NCBI RefSeq assembly: GCF_002157145.1
Contig: NZ_CP021361.1
Coordinates: forward strand, 4,053,501 to 4,117,500
Length of the DNA stretch: 64,000 nucleotides
Source of the DNA: Acidovorax carolinensis
GTDB lineage: Bacteria > Pseudomonadota > Gammaproteobacteria > Burkholderiales > Burkholderiaceae_C
Reading direction: 5' to 3'
Part shown: positions 46,577-53,991 of the stretch, one piece after another
Layout of the letters: each line of letters starts with the position of its first letter
How positions within the stretch are numbered: the stretch's first letter is position 1
Notes under the pieces: model-generated
Seen by the model: the letters and a program-made list of their open reading frames with translations, nothing else
What the model was told of the DNA's origin: nothing
Databases searched by the model: none
Made by a program: the position numbers and the translations under genes

Positions 46577-47161
46577 TCAGACGTGCTCGAAATGGAACAC
46601 CGCCGTGCCCGCCCGCGCATTCGGACACCAGCGCACAGCGCGCCCGTCCTGCAGGCCGAAGGCGTCGATCACGCGCAAATGGTTTTTGAGCGCCAGCACC
46701 TCAAAGTCCTTGTAGGTGCCGACGCGGATATTGGGCGTGTCGTACCACTGGTAAGGCAGGCGGCGCGTGACGGGCATGCGCCCGCGCAGAACCGACAGGC
46801 GGTTGGGCCAGTGCGCAAAATTGGGGAACGCCACCACACCGGTGCGGCCCACGCGCGCGGTTTCGCGCAGCATGACCTCGGCGTTGCGCAGGTGCTGCAA
46901 GGTGTCGATCTGCAGCACTACGTCGAACGAGGCGTCGCCAAACATCGCCAGGCCTTCATCAAGGTTGAGCTGGATCACGTCCACCCCGCGCTGCACGCAG
47001 GCCAGCACGTTGGCGTCGTCGATCTCGATGCCGTAGCCGCTGCACCCGCGCTCGCGCTGCAGGTAGGACAGCATGGCGCCGTCGCCACAGCCCAGATCCA
47101 GCACGCGCGAGCCGGGGGGCACCATGCGGGCAATGGCCTGCATCGTGGTTTTCTCGGTCAT
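46577..47161 (-). CDS. metW: Methionine biosynthesis protein MetW
   Basis: 194 aa. SAM-binding motif [15 protein letters not shown] near residue 20, [15 protein letters not shown] and [20 protein letters not shown] match MetW, a class I methyltransferase-like protein that pairs with MetX. Its ATG overlaps the metX stop (ATGA), so they are co-translated. MetW is thought to activate or stabilise MetX acyl transfer. Confidence 0.93.
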   Translation of the reverse strand: MTEKTTMQAIARMVPPGSRVLDLGCGDGAMLSYLQRERGCSGYGIEIDDANVLACVQRGVDVIQLNLDEGLAMFGDASFDVVLQIDTLQHLRNAEVMLRETARVGRTGVVAFPNFAHWPNRLSVLRGRMPVTRRLPYQWYDTPNIRVGTYKDFEVLALKNHLRVIDAFGLQDGRAVRWCPNARAGTAVFHFEHV

Positions 47162-48336
47162 GCGAACTCCTTTGCAATGCTATCGAAGTAAGAGCGCATG
47201 ACGCTCATGTAGCGTGCGTCATCGAGCAAAAAGGCATCATGCCCATGGGGTGCATCGATTTCGGCATAACTGACGTGGCGGCGGTTGTCGAGCAGGGCCT
47301 TGACGATCTCGCGACTGCGCCGGGGAGAAAACCGCCAGTCGGTGGTGAAGCTGACCAGCAGAAACTTCGCCGTGGCGCGTGCCAGTGCCTGGGTAAGGTC
47401 GCCACCATGGCCGCGTGCCGGGTCAAAGTAGTCGAGCGCGCGCGTGATCAGCAAATAGGTGTTGGCGTCGAAATACTCGCTGAACTTGTCACCCTGGTAG
47501 CGCAGGTAACTTTCAATCTGGAACTCGATGTCCTGGGTGCTGTAAAGGTAGTCGCGCAGGTCCGGGGCTGGGCCGCCCCGAGCCGGACCAGCCCCCTCGG
47601 GAAGCGTGGGGGCACGCAGACTGCGGCCGAATTTCTCGTTCATCACGTCGTCGCTCAGGTACGTGATGTGACCGATCATGCGGGCAATGCGCAGACCGCG
47701 TTTGGGAATCACGCCATGCCGGTAGAAGTGGCCGCCGTGGAAATCGGGGTCGGTCACGATGGCGCGGCGCGCCACCTCGTTGAAGGCAATGTTCTCGGCC
47801 GTGAGGTTGGGCGCGCTGGCCACCACCACGGCATGGCGCACGCGCTCGGGGTATTGCAGCGTCCAGCTCAGGGCCTGCATGCCGCCCAGGCTGCCGCCCA
47901 GCACAGCCGCCAGCTGTGTGATGCCCAGGCGGTCAAGCAGTCGGGCCTGCGCGTTGACCCAGTCTTCCACCGTGACGACGGGGAAATCAGCGCCGTACAC
48001 CTCGCCCGTGTCGGGGTGTGGGTGCATGGGCCCGGTGGAGCCAAAGCACGAGCCCAAGTTGTTCACGCCGATCACGAAGAATTTGTCGGTATCCACCGGC
48101 TTGCCCGGGCCAATCATGTTGTCCCACCAGCCTTCGCTCTTATCCTGCCCTTCGTACACCCCGGCCACGTGGTGCGAGGCGTTGAGGGCATGGCACACCA
48201 GCACGGCGTTGGAGGCATCGGGGTTGAGCGTGCCGTAGGTCTCGAAGGCCAGGTGGTAATCGCGCAGCGATGCGCCGCTTTGCAGCGGCAGCACCTCCGG
48301 AAAATGCATGGTCTGGGGCGTGGCAATGAACGACAT
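47158..48336 (-). CDS. metX: Homoserine O-acyltransferase MetX
   Basis: 392 aa. FAEFYG-like [31 protein letters not shown], nucleophile [12 protein letters not shown] (Ser near 155), acid region and C-terminal [13 protein letters not shown] give the alpha/beta-hydrolase triad of MetX, the first committed step of methionine synthesis. Proteobacterial MetX-MetW pairs commonly use succinyl-CoA, so acetyl versus succinyl is open. The start ATG directly follows the U tract of a terminator hairpin and has no Shine-Dalgarno sequence; a SAM-II-like riboswitch lies just upstream. Confidence 0.93.
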   Translation of the reverse strand: MSFIATPQTMHFPEVLPLQSGASLRDYHLAFETYGTLNPDASNAVLVCHALNASHHVAGVYEGQDKSEGWWDNMIGPGKPVDTDKFFVIGVNNLGSCFGSTGPMHPHPDTGEVYGADFPVVTVEDWVNAQARLLDRLGITQLAAVLGGSLGGMQALSWTLQYPERVRHAVVVASAPNLTAENIAFNEVARRAIVTDPDFHGGHFYRHGVIPKRGLRIARMIGHITYLSDDVMNEKFGRSLRAPTLPEGAGPARGGPAPDLRDYLYSTQDIEFQIESYLRYQGDKFSEYFDANTYLLITRALDYFDPARGHGGDLTQALARATAKFLLVSFTTDWRFSPRRSREIVKALLDNRRHVSYAEIDAPHGHDAFLLDDARYMSVMRSYFDSIAKEFA

Positions 48337-48374
48337 AAAAAAAATCCCGGCGTCGCTAAAAACGAGGCCGGGAT
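48337..48374 (-). terminator. Intrinsic terminator in metX leader, U tract abutting the ATG
   Basis: On the minus strand: ATCCCGGC, a 15-nt loop that can extend the stem by TCG/CGA, GCCGGGAT, then eight T, then the metX ATG. It is the expected expression platform of the riboswitch just upstream. Read-through RNA would start translation with almost no conventional ribosome site. Confidence 0.85.
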
Positions 48375-48382
48375 GTGTCGGA

Positions 48383-48436
48383 CGGGTCTTTAGCAGAATT
48401 TATAAAGCGCCCGCAAGCTGTGGCAAATCGGCGCGT
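48383..48436 (-). promoter_or_regulatory. SAM-II-like riboswitch upstream of metX
   Basis: On the minus strand, GCGCC, then GATTTGCCACAGCTTGC, then GGCGC forms P1 (48430-48434 with 48407-48411). It is followed by TTTATAAATTCTGCTAAAG. This mirrors the SAM-II (metA/metX) pseudoknot consensus: a P1 loop starting GATTT and a 3' strand with ATAAA...GCTAAA. Position, neighbouring methionine gene and downstream terminator all agree. SAM binding should favour termination or block translation. Confidence 0.8.
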
Positions 48437-48481
48437 AGGGCAAATATACCAAAAGGGCCGCCCTGCGGCGACCCTTGCCGA

Positions 48482-49045
48482 TTACGCTGGCGCAAAAATC
48501 GCCACCAGCCCGAGGACCACAAAAATGACCGCAGACACAATGTGCACGATGCGGATGGGCACCAGGCGCGTGATGCGGTCGCCCAGCCAGACCACGGGCG
48601 CATTGGCCAGCATCATGCCCAGCGTGGTCCCGGCCACCACCCACAGGTAGGCGTTGTATTGCGCCGCCAGCATGACGGTGGCGATCTGCGTCTTGTCGCC
48701 CATCTCGGCCAGAAAGAAGGCCACCAGGGTGGTGCCAAACACGCCCCAGCGCGGCGTGCCGTCGGCATCCCCTTCGTCGAGCTTGTCCGGGATCAACATC
48801 CAGACCGCCATGGCGATGAACGAAGCGCCCAGTATCCAGCGCAAGACCTGCGGCCCCACCACCGTGGTCACCCAGGCACCGACGGCCCCCGCCAGCCCGT
48901 GGTTGGCCAGCGTGGCGACCAGAATGCCCAGAACGATGGGCCAGGGCTTGCGGAAGCGCGCGGCCAATACCAGCGCCAGCAACTGGGTCTTGTCGCCCAT
49001 CTCGGCCAGGGCGACGATGGCGGTAGAAACAAAAAAGGCTTCCAT
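48482..49045 (-). CDS. TMEM165/GDT1-family divalent cation (Mn) exporter
   Basis: 187 aa. Two inverted repeats each carry the family signature: ALAEMGDKTQLLALVLAAR near residues 12-30 and FLAEMGDKTQIATVMLAAQ near 107-125. Six or seven TM helices. Bacterial members export Mn2+ (or related cations). A yybP-ykoY-type Mn riboswitch lies directly upstream, which strongly supports manganese. The start MEAFFVST was chosen as the first ATG before the first helix. Confidence 0.9.
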   Translation of the reverse strand: MEAFFVSTAIVALAEMGDKTQLLALVLAARFRKPWPIVLGILVATLANHGLAGAVGAWVTTVVGPQVLRWILGASFIAMAVWMLIPDKLDEGDADGTPRWGVFGTTLVAFFLAEMGDKTQIATVMLAAQYNAYLWVVAGTTLGMMLANAPVVWLGDRITRLVPIRIVHIVSAVIFVVLGLVAIFAPA

Positions 49046-49085
49046 GGGGAGGGGTATCCAATCCGGCCGGATGGGTGGTGAACGC

Positions 49086-49131
49086 ATTGACTGCACCCCG
49101 ACTCCGGCCAATGGATCGGCATGCAGTCAAT
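49086..49131 (-). promoter_or_regulatory. Expression-platform hairpin of the Mn riboswitch
   Basis: Perfect 10-bp inverted repeat ATTGACTGCA / TGCAGTCAAT, with one arm adjoining the 3' side of riboswitch P1. Alternative pairing between this arm and P1 is plausible. It ends about 40 bp before the exporter ATG; no T run, so translational rather than transcriptional control is likely. Confidence 0.65.
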
Positions 49132-49243
49132 GGTCTCGCCCAGCTCATTGCAAGCCGCATGCGCCATAGGTTGTGAGAACCCAAGTATGTTGACGCATGC
49201 CCCCGGCGCACTGTGCTGCCCGGCGGGCTACTCCCCAAAGACC
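49132..49243 (-). promoter_or_regulatory. yybP-ykoY (Mn2+-sensing) riboswitch
   Basis: On the minus strand: GGTCTTTGGGGAGTAGCC (P1 and the conserved GGGGAGTAGC), an internal GC stem, then GTCAACATACTTGGG (the second conserved loop, 49185-49194) and finally GCGAGACC, which closes P1 with GGTCT. These are the diagnostic elements of yybP-ykoY RNAs. It precedes a TMEM165-type exporter, a known target class; Mn2+ should switch the exporter on. Confidence 0.9.
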
Positions 49244-49400
49244 GCAGTATTCTAGTGCAGTGCGATCCCTGCCCGCGGCGACACTGTCACCAAGGTTTCC
49301 TAACCGAAAAATTTCCCCTTAGAAATAAATATCCACGCGGCGCATAAAAGTGATTAATAATGGCTTCGCTTTTCTGCAATGCAGGAAAGCAGTTAAGTTA

Positions 49401-49493
49401 GCGGTGATTGGTCAGTTTCGCGTCTTTGAAGTCGTCACAGGTTTGTTGATTGCGTAGGACTCCCATCGCGTTTTCATGTTTTTTCAGGAGTCC
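49401..49493 (+). promoter_or_regulatory. 5' leader of first RRM gene with SD-sequestering hairpin
   Basis: The leader opens with GCGGTGATTGGTCAGTTTCG and ends with GGACTCC (49457-49463) pairing perfectly with GGAGTCC (49487-49493), which contains the GGAG ribosome site; the ATG is at 49497. Nearly the same leader precedes the second RRM gene. A temperature- or structure-dependent switch is the natural reading. The promoter should lie in the AT-rich stretch 49300-49360. Confidence 0.7.
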
Positions 49494-49496
49494 TTC

Positions 49497-49889
49497 ATGG
49501 GCAACAAACTTTACGTGGGCAACCTGCCCTACTCTTTCCGCGACGAAGACCTGCAGCAGACCTTCAGCCAGTACGGCACGGTCGGCAGCGCCAAGGTCAT
49601 GATGGAGCGCGACACCGGCCGCTCCAAGGGTTTCGGCTTTGTCGAAATGGGCAGCGATGCTGAAGCCCAAGCCGCCATCCAAGGCGTGCATGGCACCAAC
49701 TTCGGCGGCCGTGACCTCGTGGTCAACGAAGCGCGCCCCATGGAGCCACGCGCTCCCCGTAGCGGCGGCTTCGGCGGCGGCAGCGGTGGTGGCGGCGGCT
49801 ACGGTGGTGGCGGTGGCGGCTACGGTGGTGGTGGCCGCAGCGGTGGCGGCGGCGGTGGTGGTTACGGCGGTGGCCGCAGCAGCTACTAA
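49497..49889 (+). CDS. Glycine-rich RRM RNA-binding protein 1
   Basis: 130 aa. A single RRM (about 1-80) with RNP2 KLYVGNLPY and RNP1 SKGFGFVEM, then a tail rich in GGGGYGGGG units ending GGGRSSY. Such proteins act as RNA chaperones and are often cold-inducible. It is a close paralogue of the gene 268 bp downstream (the RRMs differ at few positions), so a tandem duplication is likely. Its own terminator follows. Confidence 0.92.
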   Translation: MGNKLYVGNLPYSFRDEDLQQTFSQYGTVGSAKVMMERDTGRSKGFGFVEMGSDAEAQAAIQGVHGTNFGGRDLVVNEARPMEPRAPRSGGFGGGSGGGGGYGGGGGGYGGGGRSGGGGGGGYGGGRSSY

Positions 49890-49930
49890 GACCGTTTCAG
49901 CAGGTGCTTGCATCTGCTACCGGCAAAACA

Positions 49931-49953
49931 AGGAGCCTCAGGGCTCCTTTTTT
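49931..49953 (+). terminator. Rho-independent terminator after RRM gene 1
   Basis: AGGAGCC / GGCTCCT stem, 4-nt loop, six T. The two RRM genes are therefore separate transcription units. Confidence 0.9.
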
Positions 49954-50055
49954 CATGCCTGCGGCATCGCGGCCACAAGCGCGCAAAGCACTTGCCTTTT
50001 TTCAAAAACTGTGAGACATATCGTGACTGCGGGGGTTTTCTCGCCTAAAAAGTTT

Positions 50056-50152
50056 GCGGTGATCCGTCGGTTTCGCGCATAGGGCGTCATTGAGATTAGC
50101 TGGCTGCGTTTTCTGGACTCCATCGCTTTGTTCATGTGTTTTTGAGGAGTCC
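50056..50152 (+). promoter_or_regulatory. 5' leader of second RRM gene with SD-sequestering hairpin
   Basis: Begins GCGGTGATCCGTCGGTTTCG, matching the first leader, and ends with GGACTCC (50115-50121) facing GGAGTCC (50146-50152), with the ATG at 50157. The loop sequence differs from the first copy while both stem arms are identical, as expected if structure is what is conserved. Confidence 0.7.
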
Positions 50153-50156
50153 CGTG

Positions 50157-50723
50157 ATGGGCAACAAACTGTATGTCGGCAACCTGCCGTACTCGGTGCG
50201 CGACAGCGATCTGGAACAGGCCTTTGGCCAATTTGGTGCCGTGACGAGCGCCAAGGTCATGATGGAGCGCGACACCGGTCGCTCCAAGGGCTTCGGCTTC
50301 GTCGAAATGGGCAGTGACGCCGAAGCGCAGGCCGCCATTCAGGGCATGAACGGCCAGCCTTTGGGTGGTCGCGGCATCGTCGTCAACGAAGCCCGCCCTA
50401 TGGAGCCCCGTCCGCCTCGCAGTGGTGGTGGTGGTTTTGGCGGTGGCGGCGGATATGGCGGCGGCGGATACGGTGGCGGTGGCGGTGGCCGCAGTGGTGG
50501 AGGCGGCGGTTATGGCGGCGGCGGGAGCTACGGCGGTGGCCGTGAAGGCGGCGGTGGTGGTGGCTACGGTGGCGGTGGTGGCCGAGGCGATGGCGGCGGT
50601 TATGGTGGTGGCGGCGGTGGCCGCAGCGAAGGCGGCTTCCGCAGCCCCTACGGCTCGGGCTCACGCAATGGCGGTGGCCGCAGCGGCGGCGGTGGTGGCT
50701 ATGGTGGCGGCAGCAGCTACTGA
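50157..50723 (+). CDS. Glycine-rich RRM RNA-binding protein 2
   Basis: 188 aa. RRM with RNP2 KLYVGNLPY and RNP1 SKGFGFVEM, then a longer Gly/Arg/Ser/Tyr-rich tail (about 80-188) with FRSPYGSGSRNGGGRSGGG near the end. The tail DNA is built of short GGCGGTGGTGGCTAC-like repeats, prone to length change; it is about 60 residues longer than in paralogue 1. Probable RNA chaperone. Confidence 0.92.
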   Translation: MGNKLYVGNLPYSVRDSDLEQAFGQFGAVTSAKVMMERDTGRSKGFGFVEMGSDAEAQAAIQGMNGQPLGGRGIVVNEARPMEPRPPRSGGGGFGGGGGYGGGGYGGGGGGRSGGGGGYGGGGSYGGGREGGGGGGYGGGGGRGDGGGYGGGGGGRSEGGFRSPYGSGSRNGGGRSGGGGGYGGGSSY

Positions 50724-50758
50724 GCCGCACACCACCGGCAGGATTGCTGGATACACTC

Positions 50759-50780
50759 AAGCCCCTTCGGGGGCTTTTTT
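50759..50780 (+). terminator. Rho-independent terminator after RRM gene 2
   Basis: AAGCCCC / GGGGCTT stem with a TTCG tetraloop followed by a T run. Confidence 0.9.
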
Positions 50781-50876
50781 CATGGCCGCGGGCTTCGGGA
50801 ACTGCAACCGCCCGGGCGCCAAGCAGCCGAGATGGGTGTGATCAAGCCCCCACACCGGCTTGGCCGTCCACCGTAG

Positions 50877-51659
50877 TTATTGCACCTCATCCTGGCGGCG
50901 CTTTCTGGGCCGGCCCGCCAGCAGTGCGTCAAACAGCGCGTTCGGAAGCAGGCGCAGCAGCTTGGCGACCACGCCCATCTGCCAGGGTATGACCCGGTAA
51001 CTCACCCCCGCAGCAATGGCCTTGAAGGCACGGTCGGCAAAACAGTCGGCCTGCATCAGGAACGGCATGGCATAGCGGTTCTGGCGCGTAAGCGGCGTGT
51101 CGATATAGCCTGGCGAAATCGTGACCACGCGCACCCCGTGCGGACGCATTTCGCCGCGCAGGCTCTCGCAATAGCTGATGACCGCCGCCTTGCTGGCGCA
51201 ATAAGCACCATGCCCGGGCAAGCCGCGAATGCCCGCCACACTGCCAATACCGACCAGGGTGCCGCCCCGGCGCTGCACCATGCCATCCACGAACGGCTGG
51301 AAGGTGGCCGCCATGCCGATGTTGTTGGTGGCGAAGGTGCGCGCCATGACGTCGATATCGGCGCGGATGGCGGTGTCCATGCCCACGCTGATGCCGGCGT
51401 TGGCAATGACGACATCAGGCACGCCCTGGCGCGCGATGCAGTCCTGGCCCGCGGCCATGATGCTTTCAGGCACCGACACATCGGCACTATATATTTGATA
51501 GCTATCAGCGCCTATCCCTTGTGCGCTAGCCCATGATTTCATGTCAGATGTGCGCCGTGCCACCAGTGCCAGCCGATAGCCGGCCTGATGAAAACGCAGG
51601 GCCAGCGCCTGGCCAATGCCGCTGGAGGCACCCGTGATGAAAACGAGCGGGGCCGTCAT
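50877..51659 (-). CDS. Short-chain dehydrogenase/reductase (SDR)
   Basis: 260 aa. NAD(P) motif TGASSGIG near residues 10-17, NAG in VIANAGISVG near 85, and active-site YCASK near 155-159 after catalytic Ser in IGSVAG. A dispersed repeat inserted in frame encodes about 18 residues after the second strand (SWASAQGIGADSYQIYSADV). Substrate unknown. It starts 29 bp after lptC on the same strand, where lptA would normally be. Confidence 0.87.
   Translation of the reverse strand: MTAPLVFITGASSGIGQALALRFHQAGYRLALVARRTSDMKSWASAQGIGADSYQIYSADVSVPESIMAAGQDCIARQGVPDVVIANAGISVGMDTAIRADIDVMARTFATNNIGMAATFQPFVDGMVQRRGGTLVGIGSVAGIRGLPGHGAYCASKAAVISYCESLRGEMRPHGVRVVTISPGYIDTPLTRQNRYAMPFLMQADCFADRAFKAIAAGVSYRVIPWQMGVVAKLLRLLPNALFDALLAGRPRKRRQDEVQ
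51489..51543 (-). repeat. Dispersed AGCGCT-palindrome repeat copy inside SDR gene
   Basis: ATATTTGATAGCTATCAGCG, CCTATCCCTTGTGCGCTAG and CCCATGATTTCAT: a reverse copy lying wholly within the SDR reading frame, which it crosses without a stop. Confidence 0.72.
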
Positions 51660-51688
51660 GGGGTCGACCTGTGGACGCTGTGAGCGAC

Positions 51689-52282
51689 TTATCGCGGCGC
51701 CGCAGGCATCAGCACGCCCCGCACACGCCCGCGCAACTGCAGCACCTGGTCGAGGTGGTCATATTCCATGGCGTCGGCCGTGAACTGGTCGTTGCCCCGG
51801 ATGAGCACGACGGGCTGGTCGGAGCGCACGCGCTCGGCCTGGGTAAAGGCGTGCAGGAATTCGCCCCGAAATTCCAGGCGCGGCTGCGTCTCGCGCGTGA
51901 CCACCGCATTGCCGAAAAGCTGCACCTCAGAGCCATCGGCATTGCTCAATGCGCGATTGGCCGTAGCCAGCGTGACAACGCCCTGCGGCGTCACCGAGCG
52001 CATGCGCACATTGTCGATTTCCAGGGTGTCCGTGTCGGGAAAATGCCGCCCCATGTCGCCCTTGATCTCGCTTTGCATCCGCCCGGTGGCGTCAAAGCTC
52101 TTGACCGAAAAGACCTTCATGAAATAGTCCGGCTGGTTGCCGTTGCTGGACGGAGCCGCTGCGGCAATGGGCGCGGGGGCATTGCGCACCAGCCACCAGG
52201 TGCCCAGGGCCAGCAGCCCCATGAGGATGATCGGGAGGTACAGCGTAAACCGATCCCAGCCCTGGCGCAGCACCGGGCTCAT
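51689..52282 (-). CDS. lptC: LPS export periplasmic protein LptC
   Basis: 197 aa. One N-terminal TM helix (LYLPIILMGLLALGTWWLV) and a periplasmic OstA-like beta-jellyroll (MKVFSVKSFDATGRMQSEIK; RALSNADGSEVQLFGNAVV). It bridges the LptBFG ATPase and LptA. The start overlaps the kdsC stop (ATGA). lptA and lptB, which usually follow directly, are not in the window; an SDR comes next instead. Confidence 0.88.
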   Translation of the reverse strand: MSPVLRQGWDRFTLYLPIILMGLLALGTWWLVRNAPAPIAAAAPSSNGNQPDYFMKVFSVKSFDATGRMQSEIKGDMGRHFPDTDTLEIDNVRMRSVTPQGVVTLATANRALSNADGSEVQLFGNAVVTRETQPRLEFRGEFLHAFTQAERVRSDQPVVLIRGNDQFTADAMEYDHLDQVLQLRGRVRGVLMPAAPR

Positions 52283-52827
52283 AGGGTGTAGTCCGCCAGC
52301 AGGCCTGCATAGCGGCCACTGGCCACCAGCAACAGGTCGCAGAACTCGCGCGCCGCGCCTTCACCGCCACGCGCCAGGGTGGTGTGGTGCGCGGCATGGC
52401 GCACTTCCACGTGGGCATTGGCCGGGGCACAGGCCAGGGCGCAGCGGCGCATGACGGGCAGATCCGGCCAGTCGTCGCCCATGGCGGCAGCCTGCGTCCA
52501 GGAAAGCCCCAGGTTCGACAGGATCTGCTCAGCCGCCGGGCGCTTGTCTTCGGTGCCAAAAACGGCATGCTCGACACCGAGCGCCTGCAAACGCAGGCGC
52601 AACGGGGCCGAATCGCGACCGGTGATCACGGCCGGGGTGATGCCGGCCTTCTGCAGCAACTTGAGGCCATGCCCATCCAGGGTGTTGAAGCGCTTGAGCG
52701 TTTCGCCGGCTTCGCTGATGTACAGGCTGCCATCGGTCAGCACCCCGTCCACATCAAAAAAGGCTACGCGCATGCCTTGGGCGCGCAACAGCAGCTCGGG
52801 GGGAAATTGCAGCACGGGCAGGGTCAT
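52279..52827 (-). CDS. kdsC: 3-deoxy-D-manno-octulosonate 8-phosphate phosphatase KdsC
   Basis: 182 aa from MTLPVLQFPPELL (upstream ATGs at 52842 and 52866 are possible). HAD-family motifs: FFDVDGVLTDG (nucleophile and acid Asp), VITGRDSAPL (motif II), EDKRPAA (Lys) and GDDWPDLPVM (motif IV). It removes phosphate from KDO-8-P to give KDO for the LPS core. It follows kdsD, separated by a type-2 repeat copy, and overlaps lptC. Confidence 0.92.
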   Translation of the reverse strand: MTLPVLQFPPELLLRAQGMRVAFFDVDGVLTDGSLYISEAGETLKRFNTLDGHGLKLLQKAGITPAVITGRDSAPLRLRLQALGVEHAVFGTEDKRPAAEQILSNLGLSWTQAAAMGDDWPDLPVMRRCALACAPANAHVEVRHAAHHTTLARGGEGAAREFCDLLLVASGRYAGLLADYTL

Positions 52828-52910
52828 TTCAATGGGAGGCATTGCGGATGTAAAAGGCACGGCCACGGCCAGTGCCCGCGTGGAACCGGCTTTGCAGGGC
52901 CACCGAGGGC

Positions 52911-52952
52911 GTCCCCCTGGGGGAAGGTGCGAAGCGACTCAAGGGGGTCATA
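52911..52952. repeat. Second dispersed repeat family, copy 1
   Basis: GGGCGTCCCCCTGGGGGAAG, then GTGCGAAGCGACTCAAGGGG and GTCA. The reverse complement matches the segment at 55988-56050 (CCCCCTGAGGCGCTGCGCGC, then CTTCCCCC). It sits between kdsD and kdsC and overlaps the kdsD stop codon. Confidence 0.65.
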
Positions 52953-53943
52953 TGACTTTCGCGCGCATCAGGTCGCGGATGTGGACCACGCCTTCCAGCG
53001 TTCCGTTCGCCCCCACCACCAGCACGCTGGTGATGCCGTGGGTCTCCATCATTTCGGCGGCATTCACCGCCAGGGCGTCGGGCGCAATGCGGCGGGGCGT
53101 GGCGTGCATGACCTGGGCGGCCGTGGCCGTGCGCAGGTCGGCGCCCGCCTCGATGCGGCGGCGCAAGTCACCGTCGGTAAAGATGCCAAGCACCTGCCCC
53201 GCGCCATCGACCACGGCGGCGGAGCCCAGCCCCTTGGCACTCATCTCCCGCATCAGTTCGCTGAAAGAGGCTTCGGGCAAGACGCGCGGAACGGCGTCGC
53301 CCGAGCGCATGACGTCGCTCACATGCGTCAGCAGTTTGCGGCCCAGGGCGCCGCCGGGGTGCGAACGGGCAAAGTCCTCCGGGCGAAAACCCCGCGCATC
53401 GAGCAAGGCCACGGCCAGGGCATCGCCCATGGCCAGTTGCGCGGTGGTGCTGGCCGTGGGCGCCAGGTTCAGCGGGCAGGCTTCGCGCTCCACGCTGCAG
53501 TCGAGCGTGAGGTCGGCGTGGCGCGCCAGTGTGGATTGCAGGCCGCCCGTCATGGCAATCAGGGGCACGCCCAGGCGCTTGAGCACCGGCAGCAGCGCCG
53601 TGAGCTCGCCGCTTTCGCCGCTGTTGGAGATGGCCAGCACCAGATCGTCGGCGGTCACCATGCCCAGATCGCCGTGGCTGGCCTCGGCAGGATGCACAAA
53701 GAACGCCGGCGTGCCGGTGGACGCCAGGGTGGCCGCAATCTTGCGCCCGATATGGCCGCTCTTGCCCATGCCCATGACCACCACACGCCCTGTGGTCTGC
53801 AGCACGCGCTGCACGGCCTGCACAAACCGGGCGTCCAGGCGTGCGGCCAACCCCGTGAGGGCAGCGGCCTCGATGTCAAACGTTTCCCGCGCCAGGCGCA
53901 GGACCTGATCCGGATCAAAAGGGGAGAGGGCGACGGGAGTCAT
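52948..53943 (-). CDS. kdsD: D-arabinose-5-phosphate isomerase (KdsD/KpsF)
   Basis: 331 aa. SIS domain (VVVMGMGKSGHIGRKIAATL; ISNSGESGEL) in the first 200 residues and two CBS domains after it (VMRSGDAVPRVLPEAS; VMHATPRRIAPDALAV). It makes arabinose-5-P from ribulose-5-P for KDO synthesis. First gene of the kdsD-kdsC-lptC run, divergent from the antiporter gene with only 48 bp between the starts. Confidence 0.93.
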   Translation of the reverse strand: MTPVALSPFDPDQVLRLARETFDIEAAALTGLAARLDARFVQAVQRVLQTTGRVVVMGMGKSGHIGRKIAATLASTGTPAFFVHPAEASHGDLGMVTADDLVLAISNSGESGELTALLPVLKRLGVPLIAMTGGLQSTLARHADLTLDCSVEREACPLNLAPTASTTAQLAMGDALAVALLDARGFRPEDFARSHPGGALGRKLLTHVSDVMRSGDAVPRVLPEASFSELMREMSAKGLGSAAVVDGAGQVLGIFTDGDLRRRIEAGADLRTATAAQVMHATPRRIAPDALAVNAAEMMETHGITSVLVVGANGTLEGVVHIRDLMRAKVI

Positions 53944-53991
53944 CCGCGGATTCTATCGACCGGGGTACAGGGGCTCGGATAGCATTGGTCT

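Noticed and set aside
49740..50720. Direct repeats resembling a CRISPR or satellite array
   Set aside because: The periodicity comes from glycine-rich codons (GGC/GGT/TAC) in the RRM tails, with no spacers of constant length.
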